This document shows, piece by piece, positions 18,914 to 28,748 of a DNA stretch of 64,000 nucleotides. This DNA comes from ZC4RG20 sp963702105 (GTDB taxonomy: Bacteria; Pseudomonadota; Gammaproteobacteria; Steroidobacterales; Rariloculaceae). Each line of letters opens with the position of its first letter. Positions within the stretch are counted from its first letter, which is position 1. Position numbers and translations under genes: made by a program. Where the stretch lies: the NCBI GenBank assembly GCA_963702105.1, contig OY969712.1:4712001-4776000 (forward strand). The letters are read 5' to 3'. The notes under the pieces are model-generated. The model made no database searches and was not told the DNA's origin. It saw only the letters and a program-made list of their open reading frames with translations.

Positions 18914-20327
18914 GCAGAATCGCCGCGGGTAGAACGGTGAAGAGGCCCGACAGGGCGGCCGAGGCGAGCACGAGGAGGTAAGCGGCGACGGCCATGAGAC
19001 CGCCGAGGATCGCGAGCAGCGCGATGCCCACCGTCAAGAGCGGCCAGGGGATGGTTTGCTGCGGCCGCGGATCGACGTTCGCCCCCATCTTGGCCAGCGC
19101 TTTGATCCGCCTCTCCGCCGCCGGAAAAATCGGCACGAAGGATTGAGCCACGAGCCCTTCGCGCGCGCCGGAGTCGGGCGCGACAGCGAGATGCGCGGTC
19201 CACGAAACGATGCCCTTCGGACTTTCGGCCACGGCCTCGAGCGCGTGCGCGAGCCCATCGGGGTCGCGCGTGAGCCGGACGGCCGTCGCATCCGCCATGT
19301 ACTTGCGCTGACGCCAGGCCACCGCGATGAGCGGCAGGAGCAGGAACTGGCTCACCATGCCGCTCAAGAAGCCCGTCAGGACGATCGGCCCCATTAGCGG
19401 CATCAGGGCCCACTCCCGCCACGTCAGACTCTCGCCCTCGGCGGACGTGGCGGCCGCGGCGTCGCCTGCGTCGTCATGGAAGGGGTCGGCAAACTCGGCG
19501 AGGAACCGGGCCGTCGCCTCAGAGGTCGGCGCGACGAGCAGCCGCCACAGCTTCCCCGCCTCGCGGAAGGCGCGGCGATCGCTGAACGAGCCGCCCAGTC
19601 GCGTCATGAGCCCGAACAGTCCCAGCGTCGTGCTGACCCTGAGACCGATCGTCATGTCGCCGTCCGCGATAGAGCCGACGAGGTGAGCAATCATGCCCTG
19701 GAGCTGTTCTCGATCGACGCTCGAGGCGAGGGCCTCGCCGGCGAGAATCGTCACGTGAGATTCGTCGCGGCCGAAGGCCGCCGCATTGGCGCCGCCCGCA
19801 ACGACGAGGACGCGCGGCGCGGGGATGCCGGCGGCGATGGCCATCTCCTCGACGACGTTTGCGAGCCGCGCTTCTGAAACCCTGCTCCTATCCGGCGCGC
19901 GGCCCGGAACGTCTCCGGAGTCGAAGAGCGGGGAGGTCAGCCAAACATGCCGCAGCCCCAGCGTCGCCGCGCCCATGAGCGCAAGCCCCGGGAAGGCGGC
20001 GACCGCGCCGACGCGAAGGAGCGCGCCGGCCGTGGCGTGCCCGGAAAACACGGGGTCGAGCGAGCGGCCCATCCAGCCCATAGCGTCGGGCGTCGAGACG
20101 ACGAGATTGACGACGTCGAAGGCGAGGCCGACGAGACAATAGAGCAGCGGCGCCATCAGAAGAGCGACCACGGCCGCGAAGGTGAGCACTGCCGCGCCGC
20201 AGGCGGCCGTGACGCGCCAGGAATCGCGCCGGTGGCGCGCGATGGCCGCGAAGAAGTCCTCGCGCTCGGCGGGCGAGAGGTGGTGCCATGCACCAAGCGC
20301 GGCGGGGGTCGGCTGGACTTCCGTCAC
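18885..20327 (-). CDS. M48-family membrane peptidase homologue lacking the zinc site
   Basis: This 480-residue protein has TM segments near residues 38-75, 98-125, 310-345 and 430-470, as in HtpX/Ste24-like M48 enzymes. The region that should read HExxH is MIAHLVGSIADGD (residues 212-224): the first His is kept, but Glu is Leu and the second His is Ser. The third ligand in the ExxAD motif is also lost: RQRKYMADATAVRLTRDPDG has Lys342 where Glu is expected. The flanking family signature is otherwise well kept, so this looks like a retained pseudo-peptidase and not a decayed gene. GTG 20327 is the start. It precedes an AraC regulator with overlap. Confidence 0.82.
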
Positions 20328-20479
20328 GAGCGTTGTTTCCCGGGAGCCGTCTTTGCGACGCCTACGCTACTACAACTCGCGGCGGCGGGCGATGTGCGCA
20401 GCCGACGGCCGGAACGATCGCCGCCGGCGGCCGCGGGCGAGTCGGCGCGAGCGCTTTCCGCGAGAGCGCCTCGATGTGG

Positions 20480-20692
20480 TCACGCGACGCGTCGGACGCG
20501 CGCCGCCGATAGGGTCGCCGGAGGCGTCGCTCTCGAATCACTCGCTCGAGTCGAGAACTGCGAGCAGTTCGGCAAGCCGCTGCCCACGAGCTGGGCGGCG
20601 AGCGCCGCCTTGATGCGGTTGATCTTGACCCCGACATTACTTTCGCTGAGGCCGAGGATCTGCGACATTTCTCGGTAGCTGAACCCACCGGC
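20480..20692 (-). pseudogene. remnant of an ECF sigma factor (region 4 only)
   Basis: In this frame an in-frame TGA at 20693-20695 is followed by GFSYREMSQILGLSESNVGV and then KINRIKAALAAQL. This is the region-4 helix-turn-helix of an extracytoplasmic-function sigma factor. No region 2 is present in any frame upstream, so only the last quarter of the gene survives. The tail after about residue 40 is unlike sigma factors. It lies in a 600-bp stretch without other genes, between the M48-like gene and the HiPIP gene. Confidence 0.65.
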
Positions 20693-20936
20693 TCATCTCT
20701 CGAATCGACTTGCAGCTCGGCCCGCCGCCCGAAGGATACTCGTCCAGCCGCTAGCGCGAGAGGCCGCTTCCTGCCTGGCAGAGACCGTTCCCGGCTCCGG
20801 CTTCGGAAGCGCCCGCGCACGGGGGAACCCGGCGGGGCCCTGGCGACTCGCGGGGCGCCGCTTCGGGTAGAATTCAGCGGAAATCGGCGAACTCCCGTTT
20901 ACGATACGTCCTGACGAACTCACAAGGAGCCGACTC

Positions 20937-21281
20937 ATGCACCGGAGCAGACTTAATCGACGCGTCTTTCTGCGTAACGCCGCCATCGCCTTTCCTATCG
21001 GCTACGTCGTCATCGAGGGCGTCGCCCGCGCTCAGGGCGACCTGCCGCACGTGACGTCCGACGACCCCACGGCCAAGGCGATTTATTACGTCGAAGACGC
21101 CACGAAAGTCGACAAGTCGAATCCGATGGCCGTGCGCTATACGGAAGGCCAGCACTGCGCCAACTGCGTCCAGCTCCAGGGCGACGCCGGCGCCGCCTGG
21201 CGGCCCTGCAATCTGTTTCCGGGCAAGCTCGTGTCCTCGAAGGGCTGGTGCTCGGCCTGGCAGATGAAGCCCGACGCCTGA
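20937..21281 (+). CDS. high-potential iron-sulfur protein (HiPIP)
   Basis: This 114-residue protein has a twin-arginine signal (RRVFLRNAAIAFPIGYVVIE) and the four cluster cysteines in HiPIP order: CANC, then C in WRPCNLF, then C in KGWCSAW. Aromatic residues around the cluster (YYVED, WQMK) fit the fold. The protein carries a periplasmic [4Fe-4S] cluster and shuttles single electrons between a bc1-type complex or other donor and a terminal acceptor. AAGGAG at 20923-20928 is the ribosome site. No redox partner gene is nearby; the next gene encodes a beta-helix protein. Confidence 0.95.
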   Translation: MHRSRLNRRVFLRNAAIAFPIGYVVIEGVARAQGDLPHVTSDDPTAKAIYYVEDATKVDKSNPMAVRYTEGQHCANCVQLQGDAGAAWRPCNLFPGKLVSSKGWCSAWQMKPDA

Positions 21282-21441
21282 GACCGGCGTCTCGCCCGCC
21301 TGCGCGGTCGCTCTCGAGTCCGCGCGGGCGGAGTGAGCGCGCCCCCCTGGACGGTACATAGGACCCATCCACAGGTCTCATCTCGAGACGGATGCGGGCG
21401 ACCGCATGGCGCAGCCGCCCGCCGGCTCGGCCGCCAGCCTG

Positions 21442-21470
21442 TTGCTCCTCGATCGCTCGCCCGATATATG
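21442..21470 (+). promoter_or_regulatory. candidate sigma-70 promoter of the left G8-domain gene
   Basis: TTGCTC and TATATG are separated by 17 bases and lie 75 bp before the ATG. The inverted second copy of the gene keeps TTGCTC, a 17-base gap and TATTAC at the same distance although the spacer has diverged, which supports a functional promoter. Confidence 0.55.
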
Positions 21471-21479
21471 CCACGATTA

Positions 21480-22643
21480 GGAGAATCGCGCTATTCTTTG
21501 GCCTTCAAATAGGGGGGCTATCTTCGAGTCCCGGGGATTGATGCCATGAGAAAACAATATCGCTCGTTCCTTTTTGCATTGCTGTTTCCCGCTCTTTTCC
21601 TCCTCGGCGTAAGCGCTGATGTCGAGGCTCAGCAAGCAATCTCTTCGCAGGCCGGTGCTTCGCTCTGGTCCAATCCTGCCACCTGGCCCTCCGGGAAAGT
21701 GCCGGGCGAAGGCGATAAGGTCACCATCGGGCGGGATATGAACGTGGTCCTCAACGTCAGCCCGCCGCCGCTGCACGGTTTGACGATCGACGGCAGACTC
21801 AGCTTTTCAGACAATGCCGACCTCGAGCTGACCACAGAGTGGGTCTTGATACACGGGGAGCTGGACATCGGCAGCGAAACCCACCCCCACACGCGCAAGG
21901 CGACCATCACCCTCACCGATAACGTCCCCGATGAAAACATCAGTGGCATGGGTGACCGCGGGATCATGCTCCTGGGCGGAATCCTGAGCCTGCACGGGGA
22001 TCGGGAGAATTCCTGGACCAAGCTGACCAAGACGGCCGAAGCGGGCAGCAACACGATAGACGTCCTGAACGCATCAGGCTGGCGGGTCGGTGACGCGATT
22101 GTCCTCGCGTCCACGGATTACGACCCCTATCAGGCAGAGAGGCGGACCATTTCCGCGATCGACGGCAATACGATCACGCTGGACGAGAAGCTCGACTACA
22201 TGCATTACGGCAAGATCACGTTCGGCGTGGATGAACGTGGCGAAGTCGGCATGCTGACGCGCAATATTCTTATCCAGTCTTCGCCCGACTCGGAAAAGAC
22301 CCTCTTCGGCGGCCACGTGATGGCGATGGTCGGCAGCAAAATGTACGTCTCCGGCGTCGAGTTCAATCGCATGGGTCAGAACCTGCATCTGGCGCGGTAT
22401 CCGATCCACTGGCATCTGGTCGGCGACGCGAAGGGGCAGTACGTCGAGAACTCCGCGATTCACGACACCTACAGCCGCTGCGTGACCGTGCACGGCACGA
22501 ACTTCGTGCGCGTCGAGAACAATGTGACCTACAACAACATCGGTCACTGCTTCTTCCTCGAAGACGGCGCCGAGCACGGCAACGAGTTCGTTCACAATCT
22601 GGGGATCCTGACCAAGTGCCATCCGGACGCACCGTGCGTCCCG
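21480..22643 (+). repeat. left arm of a 1.1-kb near-identical inverted repeat
   Basis: This segment covers the leader and first 366 codons of the left G8 gene and matches the complement of 27547-28709 with only scattered changes. Beyond 22643 the two genes still align as proteins but the DNA has clearly diverged, so the arm ends inside the genes. This pattern fits gene conversion or selection on the N-terminal part. Confidence 0.85.
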
Positions 22644-24287
22644 ACCGACCTTGCTCCGTTCGGGTCGACGGCGGACGGCAAGAACTTCAATTTGGCCGGG
22701 CAGAACGCCAAGGATATCCTGATCCCTTCCGACAACACGGTGTCGACTTTCTGGATCACGAATCCGAACAACATTTACCGGGACAACGTGGCCGCGGGGT
22801 CCGAGGCGACGGGTTTCTGGTACGCCATGCCGGAGCACCCGACGGGTGCGTTCGAAGGCACGGATATCAGCAAGGCAACCTGGCCACGCCGCACGAAGGT
22901 CAAGGAGTTCGAGGGCAACGTCGCCCACTCGAACTTTGACGGTTTCATGATGGACCGCGGCCCCAGGGCCGATGGCCATTTCGCCGTCGGCGGGTATATT
23001 GCCCAAGCCGATCCCGCTGACGCGAACAGCCCTCAAGTGGCGTCGGTCATCGAGGATTTCACCGCCTACAAGAACCGAAATAACGGCATCTGGGCCCGCG
23101 GTGAGATGCACCTGTTCGAGAACCTGAAGATGGCCGACAACGCCATCGGCTACACGCACGCGTCCGGCAACTTCGGCCGTTCCGCCTATACGTCACGGGT
23201 GGTCGACTCGCTGTTCGTGGGCGAAACCGACAACGTCGGTAACCCCAGGACGCCGGCGGAAAAGGCTTACGGCCGCAGCTTGCCGGAGCCCAAACTCCCG
23301 GGTTTCCCGATCCGCGGCTACGAGTTCTACGACTACCATCATGAACTGGACAATGACACGTTCGTGAATTTCCAGGACAACGCCACCCGCAAGACGGGAG
23401 CGATCTCTTACCTGCTGTATACGAGCTTCGGAATGAGCTCCAACAACACCGTACAGCGCGCGAAGTTCATCAACGCCAAGCCGGTCTATTTCCCGCCGCT
23501 GGAGTACAAGTGGAGCAACGACGATTACGGCAATGGGAGCTATAAGACCTCGGTGTTCCACGACCTGGACGGCTCGGTCACCGGCGTCCCGGACTCCTTC
23601 GTTCTCATCGACGACAAAAACGACGGAATCGCCATCGACACGAAAGCCTGTCAGATCAAGTCCACCTGGAACGCTGCGGTGTGCACGGGCGATGTCGGGC
23701 GCTTGAATATTACCGCCGCCAGCGGCGCAGGCGGCCCGGGCAGTTCCGGCGGCTTCGGCGGTCGTCGCGCAGGTGCCGGTTCCGGCGCGCCGGGCGGTCC
23801 CGGTGGTCCTGGCGGAGCGGCCCGTCCGGGCGGAGCGGCCCGTCCCGGCGGAGCAGCCCGTCCCGGCGGAGCGCCTGCTTTCCCGGCCGGCGCCTTCGTT
23901 AGAGGACGGTTCGGTGCGGATGGCGCCCGTGGATCAGCTCAGCCGCCCATCGTTCTGAGCCGCAATGGCAAGGACTATGGCGTCGCCGGACAAACCAACG
24001 TACTTGCGGGGACCGAGATCAAAGTCACCACCGAAAGGCCGTCCCTGTCGCTCAGCGTGAGCGAGCTGGATAGGGGCTCGTGGGTGATGTTCGAGCTGCC
24101 GGGATTCACTACCGCAGCCTCGGGTACGCAGGAGAAAAGCCTGGATGCGCTGCGCGGGGCCAGTGCCACCTCGTACTACAAGGGCGACGGTTCCCTTTGG
24201 GTCAAGCTCGTGTCGAGCGGTGACGTCCTCGGCAGCGGCGCTGACAGCGGCCCCAGTGGCGGAGCCAGCCTCCAGGTCAGCCGGTGA
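21546..24287 (+). CDS. secreted G8-domain / right-handed beta-helix protein (intact copy)
   Basis: The 913-residue product has a signal peptide (MRKQYRSFLFALLFPALFLL, cleavage near EAQQ). A G8 domain spans about residues 35-165 (SNPATWPSGKVPGEGDKVTI; LTTEWVLIHGELDIG), followed by a parallel beta-helix with repeated V-E/x-N strands (YVENSAIHDTYSRCVTVHGT; VRVENNVTYNNIGHCFFLED), as in CEMIP/TMEM2-like hyaluronan-binding or hydrolysing proteins. A Gly/Pro-rich linker with tandem GGAARP (about 725-800) leads to a beta-rich end domain. It probably binds or cuts an extracellular polysaccharide. A second, frameshifted copy lies inverted at 25891-28645, and a perfect terminator follows at 24310. Confidence 0.88.
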   Translation: MRKQYRSFLFALLFPALFLLGVSADVEAQQAISSQAGASLWSNPATWPSGKVPGEGDKVTIGRDMNVVLNVSPPPLHGLTIDGRLSFSDNADLELTTEWVLIHGELDIGSETHPHTRKATITLTDNVPDENISGMGDRGIMLLGGILSLHGDRENSWTKLTKTAEAGSNTIDVLNASGWRVGDAIVLASTDYDPYQAERRTISAIDGNTITLDEKLDYMHYGKITFGVDERGEVGMLTRNILIQSSPDSEKTLFGGHVMAMVGSKMYVSGVEFNRMGQNLHLARYPIHWHLVGDAKGQYVENSAIHDTYSRCVTVHGTNFVRVENNVTYNNIGHCFFLEDGAEHGNEFVHNLGILTKCHPDAPCVPTDLAPFGSTADGKNFNLAGQNAKDILIPSDNTVSTFWITNPNNIYRDNVAAGSEATGFWYAMPEHPTGAFEGTDISKATWPRRTKVKEFEGNVAHSNFDGFMMDRGPRADGHFAVGGYIAQADPADANSPQVASVIEDFTAYKNRNNGIWARGEMHLFENLKMADNAIGYTHASGNFGRSAYTSRVVDSLFVGETDNVGNPRTPAEKAYGRSLPEPKLPGFPIRGYEFYDYHHELDNDTFVNFQDNATRKTGAISYLLYTSFGMSSNNTVQRAKFINAKPVYFPPLEYKWSNDDYGNGSYKTSVFHDLDGSVTGVPDSFVLIDDKNDGIAIDTKACQIKSTWNAAVCTGDVGRLNITAASGAGGPGSSGGFGGRRAGAGSGAPGGPGGPGGAARPGGAARPGGAARPGGAPAFPAGAFVRGRFGADGARGSAQPPIVLSRNGKDYGVAGQTNVLAGTEIKVTTERPSLSLSVSELDRGSWVMFELPGFTTAASGTQEKSLDALRGASATSYYKGDGSLWVKLVSSGDVLGSGADSGPSGGASLQVSR
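23811..23873 (+). repeat. 18-bp tandem repeat encoding GGAARP units
   Basis: Three full units plus a half unit of GGCGGAGCGGCCCGTCCS encode successive GGAARP hexapeptides in the linker of the left G8 protein. The inverted copy has a different Gly-rich linker without this array, so the repeat expanded after duplication. Slippage may make its length variable. Confidence 0.8.
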
Positions 24288-24309
24288 GCTGAAAGCTGTC
24301 GTTTGCGCA

Positions 24310-24342
24310 AAAGCCCCCGGCCTCGAGGCCGGGGGCTTTTTT
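24310..24342 (+). terminator. rho-independent terminator of the left G8 gene
   Basis: A perfect 28-base palindrome (AAGCCCCCGGCCTC followed by its complement) is followed by six T residues, 23 bp after the stop codon. This is the clearest intrinsic terminator in the window. Confidence 0.92.
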
Positions 24343-24666
24343 CCGGTTTTGGCGCGCCGCGCTTTTGGAGGCCGACCGAATGGAGCAGCCATGCCTCGCG
24401 CTGGCGCCGCATCTCTCGGACTCGCCTTTCGATCGCATGACGTGGAAAGGGATCGAGGGACTGGCCCATCGACTCGCCTCGCGCGTGAGAATCTGCGCAT
24501 CGGCCGATTCGTCATCGGCGCGCGGACCTTCCACCGCTTGCTGAGAACAACTTTTCCTTAAGGTGCATGTGAGGAGTCGTGCCGAGCTGCTGCGCCCTCT
24601 CTGCCTCGCGCGCGATTCGCTGCGCGAATGTCGCGTGCGCCCGAGATGGACTTGTTCGCCATCGGC

Positions 24667-24735
24667 CTCCCCAATCAAGGGGGAGGATTCGACGTCGTGC
24701 TCCTTAGAAACCTTCCCCCTCGATGGGGGAAGGTT
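24667..24735. repeat. pair of G/C-rich hairpins resembling a dispersed palindromic repeat
   Basis: CCTCCCC-AATCAAG-GGGGAGG at 24667-24686 and AACCTTCCCCC-TCGAT-GGGGGAAGGTT at 24709-24735 lie 22 bp apart in the gap between the left G8 gene and the DUF8021 gene. Neither is followed by a T-run. The style is that of repeated extragenic palindromes. The rest of 24343-24799 holds nothing recognisable. Confidence 0.6.
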
Positions 24736-24799
24736 TGGATGGGCGTGATCTCCTGGCCTGTCCGGCGCGAGCAGAACCTACTCGCGCCGGTAAGCAACC

Positions 24800-25756
24800 T
24801 CACCGATGCAGAACGAGGTTCTGACTGACTGGGTAATGGCCGTCATAAGGCGGCCAGTTGGGCATCGGCAGCAGCGGATCGGCATAGACCATGGCGGCGT
24901 AGACCTTGCTGATCTTCCCGCCGTCCAGAAAGAAGACTTCCATGAAGCAGTTGCGGCGCTTGGGATTCAGTGGCTCGCGGATGAAGATCGCCGAGGCGAC
25001 CACGACCTGGGCTTCCTCGTCCACCATGAGATAGCGACGCCCCGTGACGTTGATGATCCCGAGCCCGCCATAGCCAGTGCGGCAATCGGTCTGGCTCTCG
25101 AAATCCTGGTCGGCCTTCGGCACCGGTCGATTGGCCCATTGAGGGCCGCCGACGCCGTTCTCGAGCCGGTAGCAGCCGGGATTGGCCTGGACATGGCGGC
25201 CCGTCCCGGCGGTGATGCCGTCGAAATAGCTGTTGACCGCCGCGACCAGCTCGTCGCGGGGATGGCGTTCGTTGTTCGGGACCACGCGTTGCGGCGGCGG
25301 GTTCTTGAGCAGATTGTCGAGGTCGAAGACGGTGCGTTCCTTGGTCCCCATGATGTCGGGATCGGTCGAGCGCGAGATATGCCATTCCGCCTCGCCGATC
25401 TGGTCACCATGGAGCTTCATTCGGAGCGAGACGATGGCCGGCGAGTCGCCCTGCTTCATCGTGCCGTAAAACTCGGCCTGCTGCGTATCGGGATCGAAAT
25501 AACGCCGCTCGAGCGCACCCATGCCGGTATTGGTCTTCCAGATCCCCTCGCCCGGCGCGGTGAGCTGGGCGTTCTGGGTCTGCCGGAAGCCGATCCAGAG
25601 ATTCGCCTTTGACGGATCTTTGGCGACGACCGCGTGCAGGAACTGATCAAGCTTGTCGCTCAGGCACTTTCGGTCGCAATTGACCTTCGCATTAGCCAAG
25701 CCTGCCGCCCCCGCGAGCCCGATCGCCAAAAATCCTGCCACCCAATATTTCCTCAT
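24800..25756 (-). CDS. secreted DUF8021-type protein (first paralogue)
   Basis: The 318-residue protein follows GGAGGG and starts with a signal peptide (MRKYWVAGFLAIGLAGAAGL). After it comes CDRKCLSDKLDQFLHAVVAK, the Cys-paired helix that opens DUF8021-type proteins. The same layout occurs in 46077-47153 (CDRACLNGLIDAYLAAVVAH), and both share the GTM..G.....L.RMKL / LRLRV strand and a YFDGI / YFEGV helix. The fold is probably NTF2-like, a cone with a pocket; no catalytic role is established. It sits between the two inverted G8 genes, all likely exported, so it may act on the same extracellular substrate. Confidence 0.75.
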   Translation of the reverse strand: MRKYWVAGFLAIGLAGAAGLANAKVNCDRKCLSDKLDQFLHAVVAKDPSKANLWIGFRQTQNAQLTAPGEGIWKTNTGMGALERRYFDPDTQQAEFYGTMKQGDSPAIVSLRMKLHGDQIGEAEWHISRSTDPDIMGTKERTVFDLDNLLKNPPPQRVVPNNERHPRDELVAAVNSYFDGITAGTGRHVQANPGCYRLENGVGGPQWANRPVPKADQDFESQTDCRTGYGGLGIINVTGRRYLMVDEEAQVVVASAIFIREPLNPKRRNCFMEVFFLDGGKISKVYAAMVYADPLLPMPNWPPYDGHYPVSQNLVLHR

Positions 25757-25844
25757 TGCTACCCTCCGTTTCGAAACGTGACCGTGACCGTTGTGTCCCC
25801 GTTTTGTCCCGCGACCACTCTAAAGCACTCGACGCTCCAGCGGA

Positions 25845-25875
25845 CAGAGCCCCGGCCTAGAGACGGGGGCTCTTG
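25845..25875 (-). terminator. hairpin downstream of the inverted G8 copy
   Basis: AGAGCCCC and GGGGCTCT pair around a loop just after the stop of the frameshifted G8 gene. This matches the position of the strong terminator of the intact copy, but it has no T-run and a weaker stem. It may be a decayed version of the same terminator. Confidence 0.5.
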
Positions 25876-25890
25876 CTCATAGGAATCAGC

Positions 25891-28645
25891 TTAGCGACTG
25901 ACGTGGACGCTGGTTCCGCCGCCAGGGCCGCCGCCGATGGGGCCGCGAGCACCATCACCGTTGGAGACCACCTTGACCCAGAGGGAATCCTTGTCCTTGA
26001 AGTACGCCGTGTCGCTGGCTTTGCGCAGCGCAGCCAGGCTGCTTTCCTGCGTACCCGAGGCGGCAATCTTGAATCCCGGCAGCTGGAAGATGACCCAGGA
26101 GCCTTTGTCCATCTCCCTGAGGTTGAGATACACGTCCGGTCTTTCGGTGGTCACCTTGATCTCGGTGCCGGCTCGCACGTTGCTTTGGTCCCGCGTTACG
26201 GTGTAGTCCCTGCCGTTGCGACTGAGAACGACTGGCGGCTGGGGGGCTCTGCGGGCACCGCCGAATCGACCACCGGCTTCGCCAGGAACACCCGGACCCA
26301 CGGTGATGGGGGTCACTGCGCCCGGACCACCAGGTCTGCCGAACCCGCCGCCACCCGCAGCTGCGCCCGGACCGGCAGCACCGGCTCTCGGGGCACCCCG
26401 GCCGCGAGCGCCGAAACCGCCGTAAGCACCGAATCCACGGAATCCGCCGCCGGGGGGACCGAAACTCAGGCGTCCGATATCGCCCTTGCACACCGCGGCG
26501 TTCCACGTGGGCTTGAACTCACAGTCTTGTGCGTCGGCGGCGATGCTGTCGTTGACGCCATCATTGATGAGAATGTAGGAATTGGGGATGCCGCCGACCG
26601 AGCCGTCCTTGTCGTGGAACACCGCGGTCCTCCAGGCCACGCCGCCCAGATTGTCGCTGCCCCACTTGCGCTCCATGGGCGGGAAATATACGGGCTTGGC
26701 GTTGATGAATTTGGCGCCCTCGATGGAGTTTTCGGTGCTGACTCCGGCGCTCGTATACATTAGGTACGAGAGCGCTCCCGTCTTGCGAGTGGCATTGTCC
26801 TCGTAGTTGACGAAGGTGTCATTCACCACGTCATGACGGTAGTCGTAGTACTCGTAGCCGCGAATCGGGAAATCCGGCATTTGCGGCTTCGGTAGACTGC
26901 GGCCGTAAGCCTTTTCCGCGGCGGTCCTGGGGTTGCCGACGTTCTCGGTTTCGCCCACGAACAGCGAGTCCGCGACCCTCGACGTGAAGGGGTCACGACC
27001 GGCCGATCCGGACGCATGGGTATAGCCCATGGCGTTGTCGGCCAGCTTCACGTTCTCGAAAACGTGCATCTCACCGCGGCCCCAGATGCCGCCATTGCGG
27101 TTCTTGTAAGAGGTGAGATCCTCGAAGACCGATTCCACCGTCTTGCTGGTCGGGTCAGCGGGATCTTCCTTGGGGATATGCGCGCTGCCGGTAACAAAGA
27201 AGGTGCCGTCGGGCGCAACGTTTCGGTCGAACATGAACCCGTCGTAGTTGGAGTGGGCGACGTTGCCCTTGAACTCGCGGAGTTTCGTTCGACGCGGCCA
27301 CGTTGCCTTGCTGACATCCGTACCTTCGAACGCACCCGTCGGGTGCTCCGGCAACGACATCCAGAAGCCTGTCGCTTCGGACCCCGCGGCGACGTTATCC
27401 ACGTAGATGTTGTCGGGGTTGGTGATCCAGAACGTCGACGCCGTGTTGTCGGAAGGGATCAGGACATCCTTTGCAGACTGGCCATTGGCTCTGATGGCCT
27501 GGCGATTATCGTAGTTTGGGCTCTCTCCGGCCGCGGCGAGGTTCGTTGGGACGCACGGCGCGTCCGGATGGCACTTGGTCAGGATCCCCAGGTTGTGAAC
27601 GAATTCGTTGCCGTGCTCGGCGCCGTCTTCGAGGAAGAAGCAGTGACCGATGTTGTTGTAGGTCACATTGTTCTCGACGCGCACGAAATTCGTGCCGTGC
27701 ACAGTCACGCAGCGGCTGTAGGTGTCGTGAATCGCGGAGTTCTCGACGTACTGCCCTTTCGCGTCGCCGACCAGATGCCAATGGATCGGATACCGCGCCA
27801 GGTGCAGGTGCTGACCCATGCGATTGAACTCGACGCCGGAGACGTACATTTTGCTGCCGACCATCGCCATCACGTGGCCGCCGAAGAGGGTCTTTTCCGA
27901 GTCGGGCGAAGACTGGATAAGAATATTGCGCGTCAGCATGCCGACTTCGCCACGTTCATCCACGCCGAACGTGATCTTGCCGTAATGCATGTACTTGAGC
28001 TTCTCGTCCAGCGTGATCGTATTGCCATCGATCGCGGAAATGGTCCGCCTCTCCGCCTGATAGGGGTCGTAATCCGTGGACGCGAGGACAATCGCGTCAC
28101 CGACCCGCCAGCCTGATGCGTTCAGGACGTTCTATCGTGTTGCTGCCCGCTTCGGCCGTCTTGGTCAGCTTGGTCCAGGAATTCTCCCGATCCCCGTGCA
28201 GGCTCAGGATTCCGCCCAGGAGCATGATCCCGCGGTCACCCATGCCACTGATGTTTTCATCGGGGACGTTATCGGTGAGGGTGATGGTCGCCTTGCGCGT
28301 GTGGGGGTGGGTTTCGCTGCCGATGTCCAGCTCCCCGTGTATCAAGACCCACTCTGTGGTCAGCTCGAGGTCGGCATTGTCTGAAAAGCTGAGTCTGCCG
28401 TCGATCGTCAAACCGTGCAGCGGCGGCGGGCTGACGTTGAGGACCACGTTCATATCCCGCCCGATGGTGACCTTATCGCCTTCGCCCGGCACTTTCCCGT
28501 CCGGCCAGGTGGCAGGATTGGACCAGAGCGCCCCATTGGCCTGCGAAGCGCTTCCTTGCTGAGCCTCGACATTCGCCGATACGCTCAGAAGGAATAGGGC
28601 TGGAAACAGCAATGCAAAAAGGAACGAGCGATATTGTTTTCTCAT
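25891..28645 (-). pseudogene. inverted second copy of the G8-domain beta-helix gene, frameshifted
   Basis: ATG 28645 opens a frame nearly identical to the left copy for about 174 codons, then one extra base near 28130 (GATAGAACG where the intact gene has GATAGACG) throws it into a premature stop. The remaining 740 or so codons are intact in the next frame down to 25891. They include beta-helix repeats, a different Gly-rich linker (GGFRGFGAYGGFGARGRGAP) and the same end domain. Either the gene was inactivated recently or the base is a sequencing error; nothing suggests programmed slippage. The first 1.1 kb is nearly identical to the left copy, the rest clearly diverged. Its promoter-like boxes are kept. 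Confidence 0.85.
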
Positions 28646-28709
28646 GGCATCAAGCCCCCGTGCTCGAAGACAGCCCCTAACCGAGCGGCAAAGAACAGCG
28701 CGATTCTCC
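27547..28709 (-). repeat. right arm of the 1.1-kb near-identical inverted repeat
   Basis: This complement of 21480-22643 includes the leader segment GGAGAATCGCG and the start of the broken G8 gene. The arms lie about 4.9 kb apart and enclose the ends of both genes and the DUF8021 gene, so recombination between them would invert that block. Confidence 0.85.
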
Positions 28710-28719
28710 CGCGTCTAGC

Positions 28720-28748
28720 GTAATACCAGGCGCACGTTAGAAGAGCAA
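28720..28748 (-). promoter_or_regulatory. candidate sigma-70 promoter of the inverted G8 copy
   Basis: On the minus strand TTGCTC, a 17-base spacer and TATTAC lie 74 bp before the ATG. The boxes and spacing match the left copy (TTGCTC/TATATG) while the spacer differs. The rest of 28749-29002 holds nothing convincing. Confidence 0.5.

Noticed and set aside
22074..23159. A 361-codon antisense frame inside the intact G8 gene, with a similar one in the inverted copy (27016-28116)
   Set aside because: The pair is explained by the duplication of the coding strand; the translation is Val/Arg/Asp-rich in the way of shadows of G+C-rich genes.
23811..23873. A CRISPR array
   Set aside because: The repeats are uninterrupted 18-bp coding units without spacers.
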